A stretch of 64,000 bases of DNA from Planococcus wigleyi (GCF_014836985.1 NZ_JACSPU010000003.1:310001-374000); one strand, 5' to 3'. Positions 32,643 through 41,389 are shown, numbered from the stretch's first letter. Numbers and translations are program-made. Notes: generated from the sequence alone by a model not told the origin.

Positions 32643-33810
32643 AAAAAGACCAATTTGGACAAAAAGTTTTATCAATATATCAGTTAGTACCTTTTTTATT
32701 TTTGTGGTATTTTATGCATTGCTGACATTTACCCCCTTATATGTGCTGAATGATTTGGGAGGTACAGCTACAGAAGGGGGATTAGCTGTTTCCGTCTTCT
32801 TGCTGTCTGCCATTATCATGCGGTTTTTTGCCGGCATGATTCTGGAGAAATTCGGAAAGAAGAACATACTGATTTTTTCTCTATTTTTCTTTACCGTCAG
32901 TACGGTATTGTATGTATTTATCGGAAGTTTTACGGTGCTGTTGCTGCTGCGCTTTTTCCAGGGCATCTGGTTCAGTTTGCTGACAACGGTAGCCGGTGCT
33001 ATTGCTGCTGATATTATTCCCCCGGAGCGGCGCGGCGAAGGTTTGGGCTATTATGGAATCGCCATGAATCTAGCGGTCGTAGCTGGCCCATTCCTCGCAT
33101 TGTCTTTACAGCCGTATGTATCGTCACAGGCCATTTTCGTCATTCTTTCCGTTATTATGATCATCGGCTTCTTTTGTGCTTTAGCGGTCCAAGTGGACGA
33201 AGGTTCTTTTGTCAAAGAACAAAAACACAAATTGACAATCAGCGATTTTCTGGAGAAAAAATCGATGCCGATTGCGACCGTCGGCTTTTTCATCTCGTTC
33301 GCGTATGCCAGTATCCTGACGTTCATTTCGGTTTATGCGGAATCGCTTGGACTGATCAAGGCAGCCAGTTTTTTCTTTGTCGTTTATGCCATTGCTATGC
33401 TGCTTGTCCGGCCTTTCAGCGGAAGGATATTTGACACCATGGGCCCAGGCGTTGTTATTATCCCATCCATCATCGTCTTTGGAATAGGGCTTATCTCGTT
33501 GAGCTTTACTGCGTCTTCGTGGATGCTGTTGTTGTCAGGTGCGTTAGTGGGCCTTGGCTACGGAACCTTGCTGCCAAGCTTTCAAACTCTGGCCATACAG
33601 GCTGCAGATAAACATCGCAGCGGTTACGCTACCGGAACTTTTTTCGCTTTTTATGACAGTGGAATTGCCATTGGATCGGTTTCGCTTGGCTTGCTTGCAG
33701 GATTTGCGGGCTATTCCAATCTGTACTTGATGCTGGGGGTTTTTGTGATCCTCGTTGTTTTTTATTACAGTTGGATCATGTCTAAAGACCGCAGCTCAGC
33801 CCAGCAATAA
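32635..33810 (+). CDS. MFS efflux transporter
   Basis: 391 residues, 12 predicted membrane helices, with an eight-base overlap with the MarR gene. The loop 2-3 motif AGMILEKFGKKNILI and the motif C-like GYYGIAMNLAVVAGPFLAL in helix 5 are typical drug/proton antiporter features, as is the later FSGRIFDTMGP. Best described as a YwoG/YttB-type multidrug or metabolite exporter; the substrate is not predictable. Pairing with a MarR regulator fits an inducible efflux pump. Confidence 0.9.
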   Translation: MAEKRPIWTKSFINISVSTFFIFVVFYALLTFTPLYVLNDLGGTATEGGLAVSVFLLSAIIMRFFAGMILEKFGKKNILIFSLFFFTVSTVLYVFIGSFTVLLLLRFFQGIWFSLLTTVAGAIAADIIPPERRGEGLGYYGIAMNLAVVAGPFLALSLQPYVSSQAIFVILSVIMIIGFFCALAVQVDEGSFVKEQKHKLTISDFLEKKSMPIATVGFFISFAYASILTFISVYAESLGLIKAASFFFVVYAIAMLLVRPFSGRIFDTMGPGVVIIPSIIVFGIGLISLSFTASSWMLLLSGALVGLGYGTLLPSFQTLAIQAADKHRSGYATGTFFAFYDSGIAIGSVSLGLLAGFAGYSNLYLMLGVFVILVVFYYSWIMSKDRSSAQQ

Positions 33811-33820
33811 AAAACAATCT

Positions 33821-33858
33821 AAAAAGGATCCGCAAAAATTTTGCGGACCCTTTTTTTA
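33821..33858. terminator. Bidirectional terminator between MFS and hydratase genes
   Basis: AAAAAGGATCCGC and GCGGACCCTTTTTTT pair with one mismatch, and the AAAA/TTTT next to the loop can extend the stem. It lies between the convergent genes ending at 33810 and 33862. Confidence 0.88.
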
Positions 33859-33861
33859 TCG

Positions 33862-34641
33862 TCATTTAACAGTTAAAGTGACTGAGCCGAGCTCGCCGTA
33901 GCTGGCTTCGTAAAGCCCTCTCTCCAGCGTCTTCGGCAAAATGAAAGTGCCTGATGAAATGGCCATTCCTTTTTTTACTGTCAACCCGTGGCCATCCAAT
34001 TCCTTGACCAGCCATTGCAGTGCATTTACGGGATGACCCAGGACTTCAGCAGAAGTGTCTCCCGCAATTTCCTTTCCATTTAAGCTTAGTTTGCCAGGCA
34101 GCCGCTCAAGCTGGCTGTAGCTGATGCTATCCAGTGGCTGGCCGACGATGATTTTCCCGGCAACTGCACTGTCTGCGACTACTTGCCCAAGGCTGATTTT
34201 TGGGAACCAGTCATCGTATCGGGAATCGGGGACTTCGATGCCAGGTGCCACTTGGGTTTTCTCCAGAAGCGCCTGAACATCGTCCGTTGCCGATAAGTCT
34301 TCCTTCGCAATAAAAATCAATTCGATCTCAATTAAAGGAGAAGACATCGAATCCAATTCAATGATGCCATCCGATAAAGCGGAAGTAGTCAGCGCACCAT
34401 ACAAAGGAGTTTCCGATTGGAATAGGTCCTGTGTTTCTTTGCTGGTCAGGCTGATTTTATAGCCTCTTAATTCCTCTTGCCCATTCCGGGTTTTAGTATC
34501 CGTAACCGCATGCTGGATTGCATAAGCCTGGTTCTTTTCCAAAGAGGCTGGAATTTGCTCTTTCGGAATTGTTTGCCTGTTGATGTAGGCTTCATATAAA
34601 ACGGTTGCCATATCAGTTTGCTGTGAATCCAGATTTTTCAT
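33862..34641 (-). CDS. 2-keto-4-pentenoate hydratase-like protein (FAH family)
   Basis: 259 residues from ATG 34641, with AGAGGGGC upstream; a start 12 codons earlier lacks a site. It belongs to the MhpD/fumarylacetoacetase-like family: RGYKISLTSKETQDLF, the metal-binding IEIELIFIAKEDL (Glu-x-Glu), and NALQWLVKELDGHG with the GHP-like VLGHPV. In meta-cleavage pathways this enzyme hydrates 2-hydroxypentadienoate; related members are decarboxylases. It is alone here, 24 kb from the CatE-like dioxygenase at 59180. Confidence 0.87.
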   Translation of the reverse strand: MKNLDSQQTDMATVLYEAYINRQTIPKEQIPASLEKNQAYAIQHAVTDTKTRNGQEELRGYKISLTSKETQDLFQSETPLYGALTTSALSDGIIELDSMSSPLIEIELIFIAKEDLSATDDVQALLEKTQVAPGIEVPDSRYDDWFPKISLGQVVADSAVAGKIIVGQPLDSISYSQLERLPGKLSLNGKEIAGDTSAEVLGHPVNALQWLVKELDGHGLTVKKGMAISSGTFILPKTLERGLYEASYGELGSVTLTVK

Positions 34642-34744
34642 AAGAAAGCCCCTCTCAGATGGTATACCTCTTATCATATCATTCTGACAGTTTATTTTGA
34701 ATGTTTCGTGTTGCTGATTTTTATTGGGCTTCTGCTCTTGGACA

Positions 34745-34886
34745 GCTTCCGCTTTTCTTTATTGTCCAGACTCCAGCGCCCAGCTCTTCGGGATGTAAGC
34801 CACTCTGGCTGTGCGGCTGTAAACACGCCGCTTTGCCAGACCGTCTTACCCCTGTCAGAGCTGCACGGCCGCTTCCGCTTTTCTCT
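34745..34886. repeat. Structured intergenic repeat, copy B (type 2)
   Basis: Bounded by GCTTCCGCTTTTCTT and a slightly changed second box that also starts copy C. The inside (GGGATGTAAGCCACTCTGGC, then CGCCGCTTTGCCAG and CCGTCTTACCCC) is an imperfect inverted repeat of the same type as copy D at 62580-62716. Several overlapping open frames over it are artefacts. Confidence 0.8.
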
Positions 34887-35010
34887 ATTGTCCAGACTCC
34901 AGCGTCCAGTCCCTCGAGTCGCTTCAGCTTTACCAAGACTGGCAAAGAACGCCATTCCCGGTAAAGCTTCCAGCGCTTGTCAGGACTACACGGCCGCTTC
35001 CGCTTTTCTT
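34871..35010. repeat. Structured intergenic repeat, copy C (type 1)
   Basis: Shares its first boundary box with copy B and ends in GCTTCCGCTTTTCTT one base before the hemolysin III stop codon. The inside (CCCTCGAGTCGCTTCAGC, TTTACC, CGCCATTCCCGGTAAAGCTT, CCAGCGCTTGTC) closely matches copy A at 8066-8204. Confidence 0.8.
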
Positions 35011-35011
35011 T

Positions 35012-35659
35012 TTACAATACATAAAAATAAACAGCCAAGAAGTGGCAAAGGCTTCCCAAAAGAATGAAGAGGTGGAAGATCTCATGAAATCCAAGGTGCT
35101 TGGAAGACAGAAAATTAGGTTTTATTCCATATATGATACCGCCTACTGTGTAGGAAACACCGCCAGCGACAAGCAGCAGCAGACCTGTCAGCGACAAGCT
35201 GTCAGCCAATGGCACTACTGCGAAAATGATGATCCAGCCCATGGCGATATAGATTGCGGTCGACAGCCATCTTGGCGAATGGAACCAGACCATTTTAAAG
35301 AGAATGCCGCTTATTCCCAATACGGCGACAAGGGAGAATAAGGTCCAGCCGAGCGTTCCGCCTAAAGCGATCAGACAAAATGGGGCATAAGAGCCTGCAA
35401 TCAACGCGAAGATCATGGAATGATCAAGTTTTCGCAAAAAAGCGATGATGTGCGGATCTGAAATGGCTGAATGATAAATGGTGGAAGCCGTATACAATAA
35501 AATCAAACTGATGCCGAAAATAGCGACAGCTGTTACATGCAAAGCGGGTGCATTGGCATAAGCGGTTTTGATGACCATCGCTAAAAGTGCAGCGAGGGAT
35601 AAAACAGCTCCAGCTAAATGGGACAATGCATTAAAAGGTTCTCGGATATAAGCAGTCAT
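35012..35659 (-). CDS. Hemolysin III/YqfA-family membrane protein
   Basis: 215 residues from ATG 35659 with ACGAGGAGC upstream, in a frame open 19 codons further. Seven membrane helices of the HlyIII/PAQR family are visible. The signature includes REPFNALSHLAGA at the start, YTASTIYHS, RKLDHSMIFALIAGSYAPFCL, and near the end HLGFHEIFHLFILLGSLCHF. The His/Asp positions form the likely metal site. Despite the name, members are probably membrane hydrolases or receptors rather than toxins. A structured repeat abuts its stop codon. Confidence 0.92.
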   Translation of the reverse strand: MTAYIREPFNALSHLAGAVLSLAALLAMVIKTAYANAPALHVTAVAIFGISLILLYTASTIYHSAISDPHIIAFLRKLDHSMIFALIAGSYAPFCLIALGGTLGWTLFSLVAVLGISGILFKMVWFHSPRWLSTAIYIAMGWIIIFAVVPLADSLSLTGLLLLVAGGVSYTVGGIIYGIKPNFLSSKHLGFHEIFHLFILLGSLCHFLAVYFYVL

Positions 35660-35800
35660 GTAAAGCAGCTCCTCGTTATATGTAGTTATTGAAACTATGT
35701 ATAACGATACTCGCATTGATAAACGGAGTCAAGTTTGGAGAAAATTTGATAATGGGGTAAAATAACTAGTATGAAACACCGCAAGGGAGCGTGGAAGTAC

Positions 35801-36379
35801 ATGGGAAAAGCTGATGAAATCATCAAATCGATGGCTTTCCATAATCAGGTTCTGCCGGAAGACATTCCGAAGATCGATCTGTATATCGATCAGGTCATTC
35901 AATTATTCGAAACCAGTTTTGCCGAGTCGAAACGGTATCCAGATGAAAAAATCCTGACGAAGACCATGATTAATAATTATGCCAAAGGGAAGTTGTTCTA
36001 TCCGGTCCAAAACAAAAAATACAGCCGCAACCACATTATGCTGATCAGTTTGATTTATCAGATGAAAAGCGCATTATCGATCAATGACGTCAAGCAGGTG
36101 CTGCATGGCATCAATGAAAAGGCGGCACAAAAAGAGTTGGATCTGGAGCAGTTTTACAGCAGTTACTTAAATCTTCAGCAAGGCAATGCAGAGATTTTCG
36201 AAGCAGGCTTAAAGCGCCAATCGGAAGAAGCTGCTGAACAGGTGGCGGGTGCTGATGAATCGGAGGAACTGGAGCGCGTCCTGCTCATCGCATCATTGGT
36301 TCATACCAGCAATCTTTACAGGAGAGCGGCGGAGAAACTGGTGGATGAGATGGCGAAAGGAGCGGACACGAATGGTTAA
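35801..36379 (+). CDS. DUF1836-family protein
   Basis: 192 residues from ATG 35801; ATG 35771 is an alternative, and neither has an ideal ribosome binding site. The N-terminal half looks like a MerR-like helix-turn-helix region: IDLYIDQVIQLFETSFAESKRYPDEKILTKTMINNYAKGKLFYP, then NKKYSRNHIMLISLIYQMKSALSINDVKQVL. The C-terminal half is helical and acidic. Such proteins occur widely in Firmicutes with no known role; DNA binding is an inference. It overlaps the YaiI gene by eight bases. Confidence 0.82.
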   Translation: MGKADEIIKSMAFHNQVLPEDIPKIDLYIDQVIQLFETSFAESKRYPDEKILTKTMINNYAKGKLFYPVQNKKYSRNHIMLISLIYQMKSALSINDVKQVLHGINEKAAQKELDLEQFYSSYLNLQQGNAEIFEAGLKRQSEEAAEQVAGADESEELERVLLIASLVHTSNLYRRAAEKLVDEMAKGADTNG

Positions 36380-36836
36380 AGTTCTCATTGATGCAGATGG
36401 CTGTCCGGTGGTCACCCAAACCATCGATTTGGCTAGAGGCTACCGGCTTCCAGTCATCTTGATTTGCGACACTTCCCATGAAATGCACAGAGAAGGGGCA
36501 GAAACCATCACGGTATCAAAAGGCGCGGATGCAGTCGACTTTGTGCTGGTCAACCGGGTCAAAAAAGGCGATATTGTCGTCACCCAGGATTACGGCCTTG
36601 CCGCTATGGTGCTTGCAAAAAGAGGCATTCCAATCGATCAGAATGGCCGCGTCTATTCAGATGAAAACATCGAGCAACTGCTCCATGGCCGACATGTCGC
36701 CAAAAAAATCCGGCAAGGCGGCGGCCGGATGAAAGGGCCGAAAAAACGGCGTCCCGAAGACAATGAAAAATTCGCAGCGGCTTTAACGGTCCTGTTGAAA
36801 CAAAGTAGGGAAAATGAAAAAGGACCCGGCAGTTGA
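36372..36836 (+). CDS. YaiI/YqxD-family protein (DUF188)
   Basis: 154 residues from ATG 36372, after AAAGGAGCGGAC and overlapping the DUF1836 gene. It matches UPF0178: VLIDADGCPVVTQTIDLA at the start, ICDTSHEMH, AVDFVLVNRVKKGDIVVTQDYGLAAMVL, and GGGRMKGPKKRRPEDNEKF. The DADxCP and TQDYGLA segments suggest a PIN-like nuclease fold with acidic metal ligands; the biochemical role is unproven. The upstream open frame (36249) is not the real start. It is the second gene of a two-gene operon. Confidence 0.9.
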   Translation: MVKVLIDADGCPVVTQTIDLARGYRLPVILICDTSHEMHREGAETITVSKGADAVDFVLVNRVKKGDIVVTQDYGLAAMVLAKRGIPIDQNGRVYSDENIEQLLHGRHVAKKIRQGGGRMKGPKKRRPEDNEKFAAALTVLLKQSRENEKGPGS

Positions 36837-36854
36837 ATGCCGGGTCTTTCTTTG
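36822..36854 (+). terminator. Terminator of the DUF1836-yaiI operon
   Basis: ACCCGGCA and TGCCGGGT pair, followed by CTTTCTTTG; the yaiI stop codon lies in the loop region. Confidence 0.85.
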
Positions 36855-36865
36855 TCTATTTTGGG

Positions 36866-37969
36866 TTAAATGGTCCAGCGGTCATTAATGATCGCCACCA
36901 ATACCCAGTCACCGTTGCTGTTCTTCTCGAATACCATGTTCAAGCTCTGCCAGTCCATTTGGTCATATTGATCAGTTCCAGGGAAGTAGTACTCGACAAT
37001 GGTTGCTTCAGGGTACACTCGGTGAATAAATTCATGTGTAGTTGGCTGGATGGTGCGTCCGTAGCGTTCTTTAGCGGTATATTCCGCATCCATCAAGTAT
37101 TCATCGTAATACTCAGCAGGCGTCAAATTAATCTCAAAACCGCTGCCGTCCTGATAACCCCATAAATAATCATTGGCATCATTCATGAAGTTGGGAAGTT
37201 GGGCTTTGGTGAAAGTCACTCCGCCATTGTCGATGCAACCACCACTGTAAGGGCAGAACGCCAATCCCTCTGTAGAGCTGACATAAGCTGCGACATCACC
37301 GAAATCCTCCGCTTGCAGTTCAGCCAGAATATCATTGGCTGTCATCAATAATTCCTGTTTTTCAGGAATGAAAGAAGGTTCGATGGCACGGGCGAGAAAT
37401 GCAGAAAATTGAGCACGTGTTACCGGAGTGTCAGGGCGGAAAGTATTGTCCGGATAGCCGCGTGCGACTCCTTGATAAGCAAGTCTTGATACGGCATCAA
37501 AAGCAAAATGGTTTTCCCTCATGTCCCGAAAAGTATTATCCGGCGCTTCAGGGAAATAAAAAGCTCTGTCCAGCATAGTCACAGTCTGAGCTCGGGTGAC
37601 AGTCCAATTTGGACGGAAATAATTATTCGGAAAACCGACAATGATCTCCTCTTCAACAGCGGAAGCGATGTAACCGGAAAACGGATGGTTTGCGGGAACA
37701 TCTCTAAACCCCGTTGAACGGGATGTGTCGTCCAGATTCAAGGCACGTCCGATCATGGCGACAGCATGGGCACGGGTAACAGGATTATTCGGTCTGAAGG
37801 TTCCATCCGGATAGCCATTGATGATTCCTTCTTCGTACAAATAAGCGATTTCAAAAGCGAACGGGTGAGTGGCAAAGACGTCATCAAACAAAACAATCGC
37901 TTTGGCGGGAGATAAAAACGAACTGAACATCAGGATGGCAGCTGCAATTAAAGACAATAAAGTCTTCAT
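36866..37969 (-). CDS. Secreted S-layer homology (SLH) protein
   Basis: 367 residues. A signal peptide (MKTLLSLIAAAILMFSSFLS, cleavage after PAKA) is followed by three SLH domains at about 27-85, 86-148 and 149-205. Each contains the EGIINGYPDGTFRPN-like motif and TRA repeats that anchor proteins to secondary wall polymer. Residues 205-367 form a separate domain with two cysteines (AFCPYSGGC), possibly disulfide-bonded, containing WGYQDGSGFEINLTPAEYYDEY. That domain is not named with confidence. It is probably a surface-anchored protein of unknown function. Confidence 0.9.
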   Translation of the reverse strand: MKTLLSLIAAAILMFSSFLSPAKAIVLFDDVFATHPFAFEIAYLYEEGIINGYPDGTFRPNNPVTRAHAVAMIGRALNLDDTSRSTGFRDVPANHPFSGYIASAVEEEIIVGFPNNYFRPNWTVTRAQTVTMLDRAFYFPEAPDNTFRDMRENHFAFDAVSRLAYQGVARGYPDNTFRPDTPVTRAQFSAFLARAIEPSFIPEKQELLMTANDILAELQAEDFGDVAAYVSSTEGLAFCPYSGGCIDNGGVTFTKAQLPNFMNDANDYLWGYQDGSGFEINLTPAEYYDEYLMDAEYTAKERYGRTIQPTTHEFIHRVYPEATIVEYYFPGTDQYDQMDWQSLNMVFEKNSNGDWVLVAIINDRWTI

Positions 37970-38138
37970 ATTTATCCCTCCCTATTTGATCTTATTTTAC
38001 CACGAATAAAAGTATAAAGTAACAATAAAATGTTATAAAAATAAAATAATGAGTATAAAAGAGCTCTAAGAGTAGTTTTCTACCAGAAGGGGAATAAAAG
38101 ATAAAATACTTGAAACTGATTTGGGAAAGGAGACGAAC

Positions 38139-38834
38139 ATGAAAAAAATCCTCATTGTTGTGACGAATGAAGCCAATGTTGGGATCAAGGGGAAAAAAAC
38201 GGGGCTGTGGCTTCGGGAAATGACTGATTTTTACCATGAAATAAAAGATTATTTTGACGTGGATATCATTAGCACCGCTTCCAACCGCGTGCCGATTGAC
38301 CCGCTCAGTTTGATGGAAGCGGTCGTCCATAAGCAGACGCGCCACTATTATTTAGACGATGAGCTGATGGGCAAATTGAAGAAACCGCTGACGCCAGAGC
38401 AGGTAAAGGCACATGATTATTCGGCTATTTATTTTACCGGCGGCCATGGTACGATGGTCGATTTTCCGAATAACCCAAGCTTGCAGAAACTGACTGCCTC
38501 GATCTACGAAGCAGGTGGGGTAGTGGCTGCTGTATGCCATGGACCGAGTGCTTTGTTGAACATTCCCTTATCTGATGGCCGTAATTTACTGGCGGGGCAT
38601 GTCGTGACCGGCTTCTCGGATTTTGAAGAAAAAATTATGGGAATGTATCGCGATATTCCTTTTTCCCTGGAGCAAAACTTGAAAGAACAAGGAACTTTAT
38701 TTCAAATCTCTCAAGTGCCGTTCACATCCTGTGTGATTGAATCAGGGCGGTTGGTGACGGGGCAAAATCCGGCTTCCGCAAGCCAGGTGGGCGAAAAAGT
38801 AAAAGAACTCCTGACAGAAGTGAACCCGGCTTAA
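38139..38834 (+). CDS. DJ-1/PfpI-family protein (Hsp31-like)
   Basis: 231 residues from ATG 38139, with AAAGGAGAC upstream. The class I glutamine amidotransferase-like fold is shown by AIYFTGGHGTMVDF and the nucleophile elbow VAAVCHGPSALLN, with Cys followed by His. The N-terminal TGLWLREMTDFYHEIKDY is typical of the Hsp31/YhbO-like glyoxalase III branch. These proteins deglycate or detoxify methylglyoxal, or act as holding chaperones. The gene ends at a terminator shared with the convergent phosphodiesterase gene. Confidence 0.9.
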   Translation: MKKILIVVTNEANVGIKGKKTGLWLREMTDFYHEIKDYFDVDIISTASNRVPIDPLSLMEAVVHKQTRHYYLDDELMGKLKKPLTPEQVKAHDYSAIYFTGGHGTMVDFPNNPSLQKLTASIYEAGGVVAAVCHGPSALLNIPLSDGRNLLAGHVVTGFSDFEEKIMGMYRDIPFSLEQNLKEQGTLFQISQVPFTSCVIESGRLVTGQNPASASQVGEKVKELLTEVNPA

Positions 38835-38857
38835 AACACAGCCGGGTTCATTTATTT
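38822..38857. terminator. Convergent terminator
   Basis: GAACCCGGCT and AGCCGGGTTC pair perfectly across 8 bases, followed by ATTTATTTG. It overlaps the ends of both convergent genes. Confidence 0.87.
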
Positions 38858-39717
38858 GATTTTTTTTCCGCGTAGTCCATGAACTGCAGCGGATAATTGG
38901 TCTGAATCAGGGTAAAGCCGCGGTCGATGAACCATCCCCAGCCTTTATCAGGGTCTAATAGCGAAAGAGCATCCGAGCGCCGGGCGTTTTCGGCAAAATC
39001 AAGGGCGTTGCCCCATAAATTTGTTTGGTTTTTAAGTTTGCTGACGACAGCTTCAGAAATCACCTCATCCTCCTCTGTATAAAAAATCAATTCGATTGCG
39101 ATTGGCGAAATCTCATTGAGCAACAGGTCGAGTTGATGAAGATTTTGGTCATTCAGTTTATGCATGTAGCACATGTTTTGTGGTTTCGATTCAAAAAAGT
39201 CCTTCAATTGCTCAACCGGTTTGTCGCTTTTCAGCATGAAGTGATCTAAGAGGTCGTGCTTCTCTGCCAGTTCATAAAGTTCGTGCCGTAAATCCCAAGC
39301 TTTGTCGGCGTTGATCATGGCTTTTCCTTTAATCACTGGCAGAACTTCGAGAAGAGTAGGCACTTTTTCAGTTGAAATTTTCGCATTGGGGCCGCCGTTC
39401 AATTCTTTTAACGACAATTTTTTTATTTCTTTTAATGTCAGCTGATCTATTTCTCCGGTACCGTTCGTCGTCCGGTCTACAGTAGCGTCGTGCATGAGAA
39501 TAATGTGTCCGTCCTTGGTCAATCGCATGTCCAATTCAATCAAATAGACTTTGCGGTCGATGCAATGTTGAATGGAAGAGAGCGAATTCTCTGGCGCGGT
39601 ATTCCACAGACCACGATGGGCGACGGGAGTCAAGGGGTGCTGTTTTTCCTGTAAAGCTTGATAAAAACTCTTATAGTTGCTTAATCGCCATCCAAGTAGC
39701 TGCTGATTAACTGCCAT
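38848..39717 (-). CDS. Glycerophosphodiester phosphodiesterase-like protein
   Basis: 289 residues, ATG with AAGGAGGACGC upstream. The GDPD TIM-barrel signature is intact: VAHRGLWNTAPENSLSS, IELDMRLTKDGHIILMHDATVDRTTNGTG (Glu-x-Asp metal ligands and the second His), and near the end GWGWFIDRGFTLIQTNYP. No signal peptide or membrane anchor is seen, so it is probably cytoplasmic. It would hydrolyse glycerophosphodiesters to glycerol 3-phosphate plus alcohol. The middle section is divergent, so substrate preference is uncertain. Confidence 0.87.
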   Translation of the reverse strand: MAVNQQLLGWRLSNYKSFYQALQEKQHPLTPVAHRGLWNTAPENSLSSIQHCIDRKVYLIELDMRLTKDGHIILMHDATVDRTTNGTGEIDQLTLKEIKKLSLKELNGGPNAKISTEKVPTLLEVLPVIKGKAMINADKAWDLRHELYELAEKHDLLDHFMLKSDKPVEQLKDFFESKPQNMCYMHKLNDQNLHQLDLLLNEISPIAIELIFYTEEDEVISEAVVSKLKNQTNLWGNALDFAENARRSDALSLLDPDKGWGWFIDRGFTLIQTNYPLQFMDYAEKKSNK

Positions 39718-39926
39718 AAGCGTCCTCCTTATCTATTCCTCTTCAGTATACAAGGTTCCGTTCCATAAGTTTATTGCAAAGCTCAATAAGGTGATTTTGG
39801 AATACTTAAGGCTACTGATTGAAATTAGGAAGAAATAAAAAAATTATAAGTACCTAGTTAAAAAATCGTATATAGGGTATACAAGAAGAAGTGAGAAAAA
39901 AACCACGTATTTTTGGAGGGATTTTG

Positions 39927-40208
39927 ATGAAAAAGTCGACAATGAATACACTGATTGGCAGCGCGCTTGCAGCGGCCTCTGGAATTTTTGTTTATAAAGC
40001 ATACCAGGAGAAAAACTCAGTGCAGGTAAGAGAAGATACAGATATGCGCAACAGCAATAAAGTGGATCAACGTGAAAGTGTTGAAGCTCTGGAAGATTCT
40101 GCTGAACAGGGCTTGTCCCAGTTAGATTCTGCCTACCGTGATGAATGGCAGGCCAATGCATTTCCGCAAACCCATAAAGAAATGCGGGAACTTGAAGAAG
40201 ATAAATAA
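39927..40208 (+). CDS. Small membrane-anchored hydrophilic protein
   Basis: 93 residues from ATG 39927 with TTGGAGGG upstream. The N-terminus (MKKSTMNTLIGSALAAASGIFVYKAY) is one hydrophobic segment, probably a membrane anchor because no clear cleavage site follows. The rest is charged and likely disordered outside, ending EMRELEEDK. I do not recognise the family. It is a single gene with its own terminator. Confidence 0.65.
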   Translation: MKKSTMNTLIGSALAAASGIFVYKAYQEKNSVQVREDTDMRNSNKVDQRESVEALEDSAEQGLSQLDSAYRDEWQANAFPQTHKEMRELEEDK

Positions 40209-40220
40209 GGGCGTTACATC

Positions 40221-40257
40221 AAGCGAAGGCAAAGTTTCTTTTTGCTTTCGCTTTTTT
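40221..40257 (+). terminator. Terminator of the small anchored protein gene
   Basis: AAGCGAAGGCAAA pairs with TTTGCTTTCGCTT (one bulge), followed by a T-run. Confidence 0.85.
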
Positions 40258-40300
40258 GTGTGCAGAAAATACTATACCCATTGGAAAAGGAGAAGCAAGT

Positions 40301-41389
40301 ATGTGGATTAGAAAACCATTTTTTGAATACACGACAGCGATTTTATTGGTTTCAGTGACCTTGTTTTTTCTTGGCAAGATTGATTATATTTTTGAGCCGC
40401 TTCAGATCGTCATCGCTACCATTTTTGCGCCGGTCCTGATCGGGGGCCTGCTTTATTATTTGCTGCGGCCTTTTGTAAAATGGTTGATGCGCTATGTACC
40501 TAAAATTGCTGGAATCGGAATCGTTTTTACCGTCATTATTTTAACTTTATCTATTCTGATTTACTTTTTGGGTCCATTGGTTACCAACCAGGTCGAGAGT
40601 CTCGCAGACCTGGCGCCGGGAACCGTTGAAGAAGTGACGGAGGAATCAAACAACATCCTGTCCGGTTTTCAGCTGGGCGGAGTTTCAGGTCCGGAGATAA
40701 AAGCATGGGCTTTGGATTACTTGGAGAACCTTTCAGAAGGACTGCTGAATAATGTGATGAACATTTTGACGATGTTGATGAATATTGCAATTGTCCTCAT
40801 TGTTGTCCCGTTTGTGCTGTTCTTTCTATTGAAGGATGATGAAAAATTCATTCCACATTTAATAAAGTATTTACCGGAAGAACACAAGCTTGAAGGTGAA
40901 AAAGTATTGAAGGATGTCGATCAGACATTGTCTGCGTTTATAGTGGGCCAGGCGATTGTCGCTGCTGTAGTGGGAACCTTGATGTACATCGGTTATTTGA
41001 TTATCGGATTGGATTACGCTTTGAGTCTGTCGATCTTCGCAATGTTCTTGATTATTGTGCCTTTCCTCGGACCGCTCATCGGCATCATTCCTGCTTTATT
41101 TGTCGCTTTGATGAGTGGAGATGCGTGGACGGCAATAAAAGTCATCCTTGTTCTGCTCGTTGTCCAGCAGCTTGAAGGCAATCTTGTAACCCCGAATATC
41201 ATGGGCAATCGCCTCAACATCCATCCACTGACGATTATTTTACTGCTGATGATTGCCGGTGCATTGTATGGATTTATCGGTATTCTGATTGCGATTCCCA
41301 CTTATGCTGTTTTAAAAACCTTGGTTCATAATATCCGTTTATTCAACAGGCTGCGCAAAAAGAGAGCAGTCCAACAGCCAGACGGTTAA
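40301..41389 (+). CDS. AI-2E-family transporter (PerM/YdiK/YueF type)
   Basis: 362 residues from ATG 40301, with AAAAGGAGAAGC upstream. It has about eight membrane helices with a large hydrophilic segment after the third (residues about 105-165). The family pattern includes LIGGLLYYLLRPFVKWL, VVPFVLFFLLKDDEKF, GQAIVAAVVGTLMYIGY, and VQQLEGNLVTPNIMGNRLNIHPLTIILLLMIAG. Members export small molecules (AI-2, organic acids) or ions such as Na+. The substrate is not predictable here. Confidence 0.9.
   Translation: MWIRKPFFEYTTAILLVSVTLFFLGKIDYIFEPLQIVIATIFAPVLIGGLLYYLLRPFVKWLMRYVPKIAGIGIVFTVIILTLSILIYFLGPLVTNQVESLADLAPGTVEEVTEESNNILSGFQLGGVSGPEIKAWALDYLENLSEGLLNNVMNILTMLMNIAIVLIVVPFVLFFLLKDDEKFIPHLIKYLPEEHKLEGEKVLKDVDQTLSAFIVGQAIVAAVVGTLMYIGYLIIGLDYALSLSIFAMFLIIVPFLGPLIGIIPALFVALMSGDAWTAIKVILVLLVVQQLEGNLVTPNIMGNRLNIHPLTIILLLMIAGALYGFIGILIAIPTYAVLKTLVHNIRLFNRLRKKRAVQQPDG

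Noticed and set aside
34692-35067. Three overlapping frames on both strands between the hydratase and hemolysin III genes
   Set aside because: They lie over structured repeats B and C, whose GC-rich inverted sequence keeps many frames open; not coding.
39800-39840. Similarity of CTACTGATTGAAATT to the tail of the small hairpin repeat
   Set aside because: The stem part is absent, so this is probably chance rather than a fourth copy.
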